NCBI GenBank assembly: GCA_036172015.1
Contig: JAVHSE010000073.1
Coordinates: forward strand, 1 to 7,740
Direction of reading: 5' to 3'
DNA: 7,740 nucleotides
Source: UBA7396 sp036172015
GTDB taxonomy: Bacteria; Patescibacteriota; Gracilibacteria; BD1-5; UBA6164
The notes below the pieces were generated by a model. The model made no database searches and was not told the origin of the DNA. It saw nothing but the letters and a program-made list of their open reading frames with translations. Made by a program: the position numbers and the translations under genes. Shown piece by piece: positions 1 through 7,096 of the stretch (position 1 is the first letter of the stretch; each line of letters opens with the position of its first letter).

Positions 1-558
1 GATATTTCTATTTATATGATGATTGCTTCTATAATTATTACTTGATTTCTTGTTTGGTATTTGGCAAAAGTATCAAAAGAATCAAACAGTTTGACACTGA
101 GAGCTGATATGCTTCATTATAAAACTGATTTATATACAAATTTTGGGATTATTTTTTCGCTTATACTTATAAAAATTACTGGATTTGAAATACTCGATGC
201 CGTTCTATCAATTATGATTTGAGCTTATATTTTACTTTCGAGTAAATGAATTATTATGGAAGGATTTCATATGCTGATGGATAGAAAAATAGATGATGAA
301 TGAGTAGAAAAAATTAAAGAAATTATTACCACAGCTGATAGGAGAATATCATGATATCATTTTTTAAAAACAAGAAAATCATGAGATGATATATTTATAG
401 AATTTCATTTAGTATTTGATAAAGATATTAAATTACTCGATGCTCATACGATTGGAGATAAAATAGAATTTAAAATTACTCAAATAATTCCACATGCAAA
501 TATTGCTATTCATCTTGATCCATTTGATGATAGTAATAAAGATTATTGTAAGATATAA
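1..558 (+). CDS. fieF: Cation diffusion facilitator (FieF/YiiP-like divalent metal efflux), 3' part
   Basis: Inner-membrane metal/proton antiporter of the CDF family, exporting Zn2+/Fe2+-type ions. The N-terminus lies before the window; 185 residues remain. Visible residues 1-24 are a membrane helix. The TM5 metal-site motif HxxxD is at H39/D43 inside RADMLHYKTD, nearly identical to the same stretch of E. coli FieF. A further helix follows, and then the cytosolic domain with GYHFLKTRKSG, FIEFHLVFD, DAHTIGD and the terminal IHLDP; these carry the His/Asp residues that form the cytosolic metal sites in YiiP. Six in-frame UGA codons sit at glycine positions, for example the Gly of TRKSG, so the gene is intact under table 25 and broken under table 11. 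It ends with TAA, 60 bases before the next gene, which has its own promoter. The family call is secure; the exact metal is not known. Confidence 0.93.
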
Positions 559-563
559 AAAAT

Positions 564-591
564 TTGATAAGATAAAATTTATAAATATAAT
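564..591 (+). promoter_or_regulatory. Promoter of the U32 peptidase gene
   Basis: TTGATA (564-569), a 16-base spacer and a perfect TATAAT (586-591) lie in the 60-base gap after the CDF gene, 27 bases before the ATG at 619. This suggests that the U32 gene can be transcribed independently. AT-richness makes chance matches likely, but both boxes and the spacing fit. Confidence 0.55.
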
Positions 592-618
592 AAAAATAAT
601 AATTTTAATATAGTGTTT

Positions 619-1989
619 ATGTTTAAAAAAATTGTATGACTTTGATTTTCCACAAAATGAAAAAATGCGAAAGATGTTGAAAAATATATCACTAGTCTCA
701 TAGAATGATGAGCAAATGAATTTTTTACTGGATATAATCCACCATATTGGTATGAAAAATTTGGTTTTGAGGTAAGTCCAAATGGAAGATTTGCTGAACA
801 TGAACAAATTACTGATTTTGATTCATTAAAAGCTATTACAGAGGAAGTTCATAAACATAATTTTGAATTATTTGTGAATCTGAATGCTTGGTATTATACC
901 GATATTACTTTCCCTTATATAAAGCAAATGGTGAGAGAATTCATAGAACTGTGAATTGATGGAATTATTTGTGGAAATATTGGTATTTTAGAATATTTGA
1001 AATCGATAGATTATGCTGGAAAAATAAATATTTCAACCATTATGGCTGTCTATAATACTGAGGCAATTGCATTTTTTCTCGAAAATTACAAAATTAATAA
1101 AGTAATTTTGAGTAGAGAAATAACTTTAAAAGAAATCGAGAAAATTGTGATGACTTTTCCAGAAACAAGATTTGAAGTATTTGGAGAGGGAGATTTTTGC
1201 AGATACAACAATGGTCTTTGTTATGCAGAACATAAATATTGAGCCCGTGATATTTGTACCGTAGTAGTGAATGATTTGATTTTTAAGAAAAAATTTAAAC
1301 CAGATTTCAAAAAAATAATTCTCGATACTTCACTTTCAGATTTAGATAAAATTTGATATTTTGATGACACATTTCAAGATATTTTTGATAAAATAGGTGA
1401 TATAATGACAAAAATTGATATTGGATTGGATGATAATGAGTTTTTAAAAAAAGAATTATTTTCATGTATACAAATTTCAAAAAAGAGAATAGATTTGTTT
1501 TTTGATGCTATTTCTGGACCAAATAATGAAAAAAATAAAAAAATAATTACTTATTTTAAAGGAATTGATTTTTTACTCAAAAACTATGAAATAGGAGAAG
1601 AAGAAAAAAAATCTCTTCTAGAACTCAGAGATGAATTAGAAAAATCAATAAAAACGGGAATGGAATATTTTTTTTCAAAATTAAAAAATCTCTGATGAGA
1701 ACCGAAATTAAAAGCATTAGAAAAAAATTTATTTTATGCTAAATGAGATAATCTCAATCTCTATAGTTATTTATTTTTTTCAAAATTTAAAAATATAGAA
1801 ACCGTAAAATTTCCAACCAGAGGAAGAAGTTATAACGAAAAACTCAATATTATAAAAGAGGTCGTAGAAGCTGGAAAAATTGATGAAAATTTACTCGATA
1901 GATCTATGAGTCCAGAAAGAAGTCATTATGATCTGAGCTATTTATTTCAAGAAAAATTATGGTTTAGAAATATGATAAGTAAAAAATAA
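619..1989 (+). CDS. Peptidase U32 family protein
   Basis: A 456-residue protein of the U32 collagenase-like peptidase family, whose members (YegQ/TrhP, RlhA, UbiU/UbiV) mostly act in RNA hydroxylation or ubiquinone synthesis rather than as proven proteases. The N-terminal ~240 residues look like the family's TIM-barrel domain. VILSRE is at 162-167, and the family signature ExFxxGxxCx4GxC is seen at E186-C201 (EVFGEGDFCRYNNGLC), with a further Cys at 213. Such cysteines bind a [4Fe-4S] cluster in UbiU/V-type members. The C-terminal ~200 residues are Lys/Glu-rich, probably helical, and not recognised. Eleven UGA codons are read as Gly, including two tandem pairs. The ATG at 619 is the first in frame after the promoter; no Shine-Dalgarno is seen. 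The TAA stop lies inside the terminator stem. Substrate unknown. Confidence 0.88.
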
Positions 1990-2009
1990 AACTCTAAAAT
2001 AGAGTTTTA
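1987..2009. terminator. Bidirectional Rho-independent terminator
   Basis: A perfect 9-bp stem (1987-1995 with 2001-2009) with a 5-base loop AAAAT lies between convergent genes. On the + strand it is followed by ATTTTTTA, and on the - strand by TTTTTT (complement of 1981-1986), so it can end both the U32 transcript and the rubredoxin-SOR transcript. The stem includes the U32 stop codon. Confidence 0.8.
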
Positions 2010-2013
2010 TTTT

Positions 2014-2478
2014 TTATCTATCAATCATTCATGTACTTAATATTCAATCTCTACTACAATATACCCTTATTTCAAAACTATCAAGATATTCAATATCAAA
2101 AATTCATTTTGGTTCTTCTCACACATTAAATTTATGTTTTTCGATAATATCTCACGATTCATCAAATATTCAAACTTGATAGATATAATGTGTTTCATTA
2201 TTTGGATGCTCAATTTGTCATATACGATAAGAAAAAGAATCTTCTATGATTTCATATACTGGAAAATGTTCTGCTTCAAAAGTCGTTAATCTTTCTATAT
2301 TCAAAGGACAATTAATAACTTCTTCAAAAAGAGTAAAATCATCTTTATGTGTATCACAAAATGGACAAAAAAAATCATTAGGTAAATCATCAAAAAAAGT
2401 ATGCGGATTTAGTCCTAAATCTTCATCTCAGAGTATTTCATCATATATATAATCACATCATGTACAGTGGTATTTCAT
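2014..2478 (-). CDS. Rubredoxin-superoxide reductase-like (desulfoferrodoxin C-terminal) fusion
   Basis: A 154-residue two-domain iron protein. Residues 1-48 are a rubredoxin: CxxC at C5/C8, YIYD, FDDLPNDFFCPFC with C38/C41, giving four Cys for one Fe. Residues ~60-150 match the superoxide-reductase (neelaredoxin/desulfoferrodoxin domain II) fold: EHFPVYE (H71), EHPNNETHYI (H91, H97) and YCSRDG (C141). In characterised SORs the Fe(His)4Cys site is completed by the His of CNxHG; here that position is D144. The active-site Lys of EKH is Glu70 (AEH). The role is probably superoxide reduction or another iron redox function, with rubredoxin as built-in electron donor, in the cytoplasm. Nine UGA codons encode Gly. 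It is second in a unit, 35 bases after the 199-residue gene. Domain calls are firm; catalytic activity is uncertain. Confidence 0.88.
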
Positions 2479-2513
2479 GGTTTTTATGTTAAATTTTATT
2501 CACACATACTTGC

Positions 2514-3113
2514 TTATATTTTTCTTCACTCATGGAAAAAATTAATTTCTCAATTTTCTCTTATAAATATATTCATTTTTCCAAGTTTCTCTTTCTCTGC
2601 TCTTTTAAAATCAAATCTATTATATTTTAAAAGAGTATTTGTAGATTCGATTCAAGTCAGACTCGCTATTAAATCAATTATTTTTTGATAATCATCATTT
2701 TTTCTCGAAATATCTGCAACAGAAAAAATAGAGATTTGTTCTATATTTCAAATTTGATTTTTATTTCATACAAAAGATTCTTTTATATTCATAAGTTGTT
2801 TTTCTCTCATAAAATCTATTGGTGGAAAATGACTAGAAATAAGAAATAATTCTCATTTATTATTTTTTAATATAATAATTGAAGAAGTACAGCCATTTAA
2901 TCAATCGGTGGAGATATCATAACTCGCATTTTTAGCAATTTTAGTAAATTGAGTTTCATTCACTCAAAAACGAAGAATTGTTTTTTGGATAAGAGTATTT
3001 TGTATTTGTGTATTTATTATTGAGTGAATTTCTGAAATATTTTTTTCTATAATTATTCTCGCTGGTACATCTATTATATTCACTATATAATGATGATCAT
3101 ATGATTCAGACAT
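2514..3113 (-). CDS. Hypothetical protein, possible CheD/CNF-like Cys-His deamidase fold
   Basis: A 199-residue protein I do not recognise. There is no signal peptide or membrane segment, so it is probably cytoplasmic. The most striking stretch is residues 71-98: a Gly-Cys (G74-C75), a hydrophobic strand, a charged turn and then SSHFPP with H95. This order (GC, strand, turn, strand, His) resembles the catalytic Cys/His arrangement of CheD-type glutamine deamidases, but the spacing is 20 rather than the ~17 of CheD, and the rest is not diagnostic. The C-terminus (~160-199) is Lys/Arg-rich and ends in a Gly-turn strand. Eight UGA codons encode Gly. It starts 27 bases after a TATAAT box and is followed at 35 bases by the rubredoxin-SOR gene, with no terminator between, so they probably share a transcript. 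Function unknown. Confidence 0.8.
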
Positions 3114-3140
3114 AAAATGTTATTTAAAAATAGTTTGAAT

Positions 3141-3168
3141 ATTATATACAATAAATATAAATTGCAAA
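3141..3168 (-). promoter_or_regulatory. Promoter of the 199-aa/rubredoxin-SOR unit
   Basis: On the - strand: TTTGCA (3168-3163), a 16-base spacer and a perfect TATAAT (3146-3141), 27 bases upstream of the ATG at 3113. It lies in the 128-base divergent gap shared with the secreted-protein gene. No clear operator palindrome is seen apart from the 6-base TTGCAA at the -35 side. Confidence 0.5.
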
Positions 3169-3182
3169 TTTTTGTAAATCTT

Positions 3183-3210
3183 TTGGAAATTTATTTATTT
3201 TTATTATTAT
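3183..3210 (+). promoter_or_regulatory. Possible promoter of the small secreted protein gene
   Basis: TTGGAA (3183-3188), a 16-base spacer and TATTAT (3205-3210), 31 bases before the ATG at 3242. Other AT-rich boxes nearby (TATATT at 3222-3227) could serve instead, so this is tentative. Confidence 0.3.
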
Positions 3211-3241
3211 ACATATAAATTTATATTGTAAAGATTTTATT

Positions 3242-3712
3242 ATGAAAAAATTAAATGCATTATTATTGACTTCTAGTCTTATTATCAGTCAAGAATCCTT
3301 TTCGCAAAATGTTGCCTTGGCATCAAATATGGATGATATAACTCTATACACAGCATCTCAAGTTCATAATATATTAGATAGACATTCAGAAAAAAAATGA
3401 AATACTAAAAAGTTGAATGATTTAAATGTTTCTTATACCTTAAATGTAAATTCAGAAACACAGTATTATCAAAATGTGGAAATATTTAAACAACAATTAT
3501 TAGATACATTATCTATACATATTGAAGATTTTAAGCTTACCCTTATCTCTCCATCTCACTTAGGTATTGAAAGATGAGCACTTGCTTTTGAAAAAAATAT
3601 TGATATAAATCAACGAATTTTACCTTGATGAACTGGAAAATTAATAATTGGTACTTGAGAAACGATAAGCAATCATCAACAAATTTTTATTCAAACAAAA
3701 ATTAATTTTTAA
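3242..3712 (+). CDS. Hypothetical secreted protein
   Basis: A 156-residue protein with an apparent Sec signal peptide: MKK start, a hydrophobic stretch LLLTSSLIIS (7-16), and a plausible cleavage after SFS (21) or ALA (27). The mature part is polar, Asn/Gln/Ser-rich and without cysteine, with a few probable beta-strands toward the end (KLIIGTGETI, 133-142) and no motif I recognise. Five UGA codons encode Gly (53, 112, a tandem pair 129-130, 139); under the standard code it would be a 52-residue stub. It stands alone: divergent from the 199-aa gene and convergent with the ComM gene, 43 bases apart with no obvious hairpin. Probably an exported or surface protein; function unknown. Confidence 0.75.
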
Positions 3713-3755
3713 CACATCTCAAATATATTTTCAATTTCATCTTTTCATAGATTTT

Positions 3756-5288
3756 TTATTCTTCTGATTTTCTATAACTCAAAGCTTCTGCTATATGTTC
3801 TACTTTAATATCAATATTTCATTCTAAATCAGCAATAGTTCTTGCTAATTTTAAAACTCTGAAATAAGCCCTTGCAGATAAATTCATAGTATTAAGAGCT
3901 CGTTTCATTATTTTTTCTGATACTTCATCAAGTATACAAAATCTATTAATTTCAGAATTTGTCATCTGACTATTTGATGTGATTTTTAAATTTTTAAAAC
4001 GAAGAAGTTGTATATTTCTAGCATTTTCTACTCTTGATTTTATAGTTTTACTATCTTCTATTTCTGAATAATCCTGTTTTTTGGAAAAATCTTCTGTTTT
4101 TACTTTTGGTACTTCAATCATAATATCAATTCTATCAACCATTGGTCCAGAAAGCCTCGCTCTATATCTTTTTATTTGATCTTGTCCACAAATACATTCT
4201 TGATCTGGATCAGTTAAATATCAACATGGACAAGGATTCATAGCTCAAAGTAAAACGAATTTTGCTGGGTAAGTATAACTCGAATGAATTCTATTAATAG
4301 AAATAGTTCCGTCTTCTAATGGTTGCCTCAAAACTTCTAAAACTTGTTTTGGAAATTCTAGAACTTCATCTAAAAACAATACTCATTTATGAGCCAGTGA
4401 TATTTCTCCAGGTTTTGCATTTCTTCCACCTCAAATAATACTTACAGAACTTGCCGTATGATGAACAGTTCTAAATGGTCTGGAAATAATAAGTGGATTC
4501 TCTTTCGTTAACAGTCACGAAACAGAATAAATTTTTGAAATTTCAATCATTTCATCAATTGTTAGTTCTGGCAAAATAGTAGCAAAAGTTTTTGCTAATA
4601 AAGTTTTTCCACTTCAGGGTGGACCAGACATAATTATGTTATGAAGTCATGCTGCTGCGATTTCTAAAGCTCTTTTTGCTTGTGTTTGTCAAATAATATA
4701 TTTAAAATCATAGGTATTATTTTTGTTTTGCTTTAGAGTTTGTAGTGAAAGTTTTGGAGGATTTTCTAAAGCTTTTTTTCAATTTAAAAAATCAACCAAA
4801 TCAAATAACGATGATATAGCAATAATATTTATTCATTCAATAATAGATGCCTCATAATAATTATCAGAAGGAATAAAAATATTTTTATATCATTTTTCCA
4901 TAGCTCCGATAACACTCGGAAGTATAGAATTTACAGATCGTAGTGTTCCATCAAGTGAAAGTTCTCATACAAAAACTGAGTTTTTTAGATACATATTATC
5001 TTGGATATTTCCAGCATTATTGAGTATTCAAACGGCAATAGCTAAATCAAAAGCAACTCAAGATTTTCTAATATCTGCTGGAGCTAAATTGACAGTAATA
5101 CGAGTAGTTGGTAATTTATAATTTGAAGATTTAAGAGCACTTCTGAGTCTTTCTTTACTCTCTTGTACTCATTGATCTGGGAGTCAAACTATAGTAAAAT
5201 TTGGCAAACCTGCATTGATATCAACTTCTACCTCTATTATTTCACTTTCCAATCCATTTACTGTTATACAAAAAACTTTTGATATCAT
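3756..5288 (-). CDS. comM: ComM/YifB-family Mg-chelatase-like AAA+ ATPase
   Basis: A 510-residue protein, close to the family's usual ~500. It has an N-terminal ChlI/Lon-like domain (EVEVDINAGLPNFTIVGLPD, 19-38; VNLAPADIRKSG, 66-77), then a Mg-chelatase AAA+ core: Walker A GPPGSGKT (222-229), SRPFRTVHHTAS (269-280), Walker B VLFLDE (303-308) and DRIDI (385-389). The NPCPCG motif (351-356) plus CxC at 365/367 form the family's Cys cluster, and the C-terminal domain has LSARAYFRVLKLARTIADLE (470-489). ComM in Vibrio is a hexameric helicase for branch migration in natural transformation; YifB homologues are widespread. About 17 UGA codons encode Gly, including Walker A Gly225 and Gly356 of NPCPCG. 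CGA codon 117 sits at the family's conserved Arg. Start at 5288; no Shine-Dalgarno. It lies 58 bases after the VanY gene with its own probable promoter. Confidence 0.95.
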
Positions 5289-5319
5289 ACATTTTAAATT
5301 ATATATAAAATATACTCAT

Positions 5320-5346
5320 ATTATATACAGTATTTTATAAAATCAA
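5320..5346 (-). promoter_or_regulatory. Probable promoter of the ComM-family gene
   Basis: On the - strand: TTGATT (5346-5341), a 15-base spacer and TATAAT (5325-5320), 31 bases before the start at 5288. The -35 box directly abuts the VanY stop codon. The spacer is slightly short, and a second TATAAT at 5303-5298 lies closer to the start. Confidence 0.4.
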
Positions 5347-6159
5347 CTATTTTTCTCAATTTTTTATAAAATACTCTCAATATGTCATATTATTTTGTTG
5401 TAATTCAGTAGCAAAATCAATTCATAAATATCTCCAATGCCAAGGTTCAACAGCATACCCGTCTATATTTTCCCCTTTTTGATATGAATTATGGAATCAA
5501 TATTTATAAGCATGCATTTGTAGCCATAGAAAATATTTTTTTAAATTCGGTTTAGATAAAAATTCTTTTTGAGAAGATGCTTCAAATACATCTACAGCAA
5601 GTCAACTTTGATGCTCAGAATATCCAGGATTAGCACAAAATAAGCTACTACATCAGCGATTTTTAATTCATTTTTGGTAGGTATAACTTCTATATGCACT
5701 GATAATTTTCACTTTTATTTTGAAATGCTTATAAAAATCTTGAGATAATTTTTCTAAATGTTCATATGCTTCTTTTCTCAGAGTTTGATTTCATTTACTA
5801 TCAATAATGGAATTCCCAGTTATAGAAACAAGATCACCAGGAATATAATCTAATTTTGAAAAATGAATCTTATTATTCACAAATTTTGTTATACTTGTAT
5901 CTTCAAAATGAGAAAAATTATCTTCTGATAATATAAAAGTATGTATATTTTCTTTGATATTATTCGCTGATTTCATATTATTTCATGAAAATATGACTCC
6001 AGATGCTGTAATTAGATTATTTTTCATACTCATATCTTTCAGTATAATATTGGTATGTACCATAGTATTATTATTTTTTTTCAGAATGGTTGTTTTTTCT
6101 TTTTGAGAACAAGAAGGAAGGATAAAAAGAATAAGGAAAATGAAATATATTTTTTCCAT
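5347..6159 (-). CDS. VanY-type D-alanyl-D-alanine carboxypeptidase lipoprotein (peptidase M15B)
   Basis: A zinc peptidase that removes the terminal D-Ala from peptidoglycan stem peptides, acting outside the membrane. Residues 1-17 are a lipoprotein signal peptide with lipobox LPSC (Cys17 lipidated). A ~100-residue linker follows, then the M15B domain: SAYRSYTYQ (154-162), PGYSEHQSGLAVDV (178-191) with zinc ligands H183 and D190, and EPWHWRYLG (238-246) with H241 as the third ligand and E238 as probable catalytic base. C170 and C175 may form a disulfide. Nine UGA codons encode Gly, including QSGLAVD Gly186. I chose ATG 6159 because it gives a compact signal peptide; an in-frame TTG at 6186 would add nine residues. 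Stop TAG, the only non-TAA stop in the window. Terminator of the upstream STAS gene lies just before it, so it probably has its own promoter. Confidence 0.9.
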
Positions 6160-6171
6160 AGAAGTTAAAAA

Positions 6172-6177
6172 ATTATA
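6172..6177 (-). promoter_or_regulatory. Possible -10 box of the VanY-like gene
   Basis: TATAAT on the - strand (6177-6172), 12 bases before ATG 6159, with no clear -35 box. If used, the leader would be about six bases and the TTG at 6186 would be excluded as a start. Weak. Confidence 0.25.
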
Positions 6178-6194
6178 TTTTTTCAATGATAGAG

Positions 6195-6225
6195 AAAAAA
6201 TCCAAGTATTTTTTACTTGGATTTT
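6195..6225 (-). terminator. Rho-independent terminator of the STAS gene
   Basis: A perfect 12-bp stem (6197-6208 with 6214-6225) with a 5-base loop. On the - strand it begins 16 bases after the STAS stop codon and ends in a TTTTTT tract (complement of 6195-6200). It separates the STAS transcript from the VanY-like gene. Confidence 0.8.
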
Positions 6226-6241
6226 AGAATCAATGTAGCTA

Positions 6242-6592
6242 TTATTTTAAAGCTGCTAAAGCTTCTTCAAGAGTATCTACGGTAGGAATTATGGTAGTAA
6301 TCCCTACTAGCTCCAATACATCTTTTACTCATTCATCACAATTACTAATATACATTTGCCCTTCATTTTCTTCAACATTAGAATAAATGTCAGCAATATA
6401 TCAAATAGATTTAGAGTTGAGATATTTTAAATTAATAAGATTGAAAATAATTTTTTTCCCACTAAAATCTCAAATTTGAGCATACATAGCAGTAAATGTT
6501 TTATCAGCATTTGTTTCATCTAACTCTCAAGAAAATTCGAATATTAGAATTCAATCTTGTTCTTTTTTCTTTACTTCTACTAAAGTTTCCAT
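6242..6592 (-). CDS. STAS-domain protein (anti-sigma factor antagonist-like)
   Basis: A 116-residue single STAS domain. FEFSGELDETNAD (18-30) matches the F-x-G-x-L-D strand of SpoIIAA/RsbV proteins. LINLKYLNSKSIGYIADIY (52-70) matches the LxxLxFMDSSGLG region, with Ser60 at the phosphorylated-Ser position, although the flanking residues differ (N-S-K-S-I-G instead of D-S-S-G-L-G). The end, VLELVGITTIIPTVDTLEEAL, is typical of the family. Such proteins usually relieve an anti-sigma kinase or act in related partner-switching signalling. No kinase, phosphatase or sigma factor lies in the window, so the partner is unknown. Five UGA codons encode Gly. It has a strong promoter and its own terminator, so it is transcribed alone. 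Confidence 0.82.
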
Positions 6593-6627
6593 AAATTACA
6601 TGTAGTTATAAAATAATATACACAAGC

Positions 6628-6656
6628 ATTATATATTATAAATTAAAAAAAATCAA
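6628..6656 (-). promoter_or_regulatory. Promoter of the STAS gene
   Basis: On the - strand: TTGATT (6656-6651), an optimal 17-base spacer and a perfect TATAAT (6633-6628), 35 bases before the ATG at 6592. It is the best sigma-70-like promoter match in the window. I find no comparably clear promoter for the divergent tsaE in the same 100-base gap. Confidence 0.6.
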
Positions 6657-6692
6657 ATTTTTAAGTATTTTTAACTTACTTTATTTACTTTT

Positions 6693-7091
6693 ATGTTTAA
6701 AAAATATTTTTTAAATGAAATTTCTGCTATAAAAATCGATATATTTCCTGGAGATATAATTTTTTTGTATGGTGATTTAGCTGCTTGAAAAACAACTTTA
6801 GCAAAACATATTATTAATAATTTACTTGGAGTAAAGTCAAATATTACGAGTCCTACCTATAGTTATTATAATAAATATGAAAAAAATATATACCATTTTG
6901 ATTTATATAGATTATTAAATTATGATGAATTTTTTGCTATTGGTTGAGAAGAAATTTTAGAAAATTCACAAAATATTTCTATTATTGAATGGCCTGAAAT
7001 TATTACCCCTTATTTTAAACCAACTCTTAAAATATATTTAGAAAAAACAAATAATGATCTGCAAAGAAAAATAATGATACAAAGAATATAA
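6693..7091 (+). CDS. tsaE: TsaE, tRNA threonylcarbamoyladenosine biosynthesis ATPase
   Basis: An essential P-loop ATPase that works with TsaB/TsaD to make t6A37 in tRNAs reading ANN codons. At 132 residues it has nearly the usual length. Walker A is GDLAAGKTTLAKH (27-39); then come SPTYSYYNKY (53-62), HFDLYRL (68-74), GGEEIL (84-89) and the IEWPE motif (98-102), all in the family's order. Walker A Gly32 is a UGA codon, which alone argues for UGA = Gly: a stop there would destroy the protein and Trp would destroy the P-loop. ATG 6693 is the first in-frame start; no Shine-Dalgarno. The gene is divergent from the STAS gene and stops five bases before the end of the convergent membrane-protein gene. 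Its TsaB/TsaD partners are not in the window. Confidence 0.95.
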
Positions 7092-7096
7092 AATTA

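Noticed and set aside
433..807. Minus-strand open frame of 124 codons
   Set aside because: Antisense shadow of the CDF and U32 genes, very rich in Phe/Ile/Lys, spanning a promoter and two well-supported genes.
2246..2688. Plus-strand open frames of 68 and 73 codons
   Set aside because: They lie antisense to the rubredoxin-SOR and 199-aa genes, and show low-complexity composition without family motifs.
3713..3755. Terminator between the convergent secreted-protein and ComM genes
   Set aside because: No stem of useful length was found in these 43 bases.
5332..5343. 12-base palindrome ATTTTATAAAAT as an operator
   Set aside because: AT-only palindromes are expected by chance at this base composition, and no second copy is placed like an operator.
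6160..6186. TTG at 6186 as start of the VanY-like lipoprotein
   Set aside because: ATG 6159 gives a normal compact lipoprotein signal peptide and fits the -10 box at 6177-6172; TTG remains possible but less likely.
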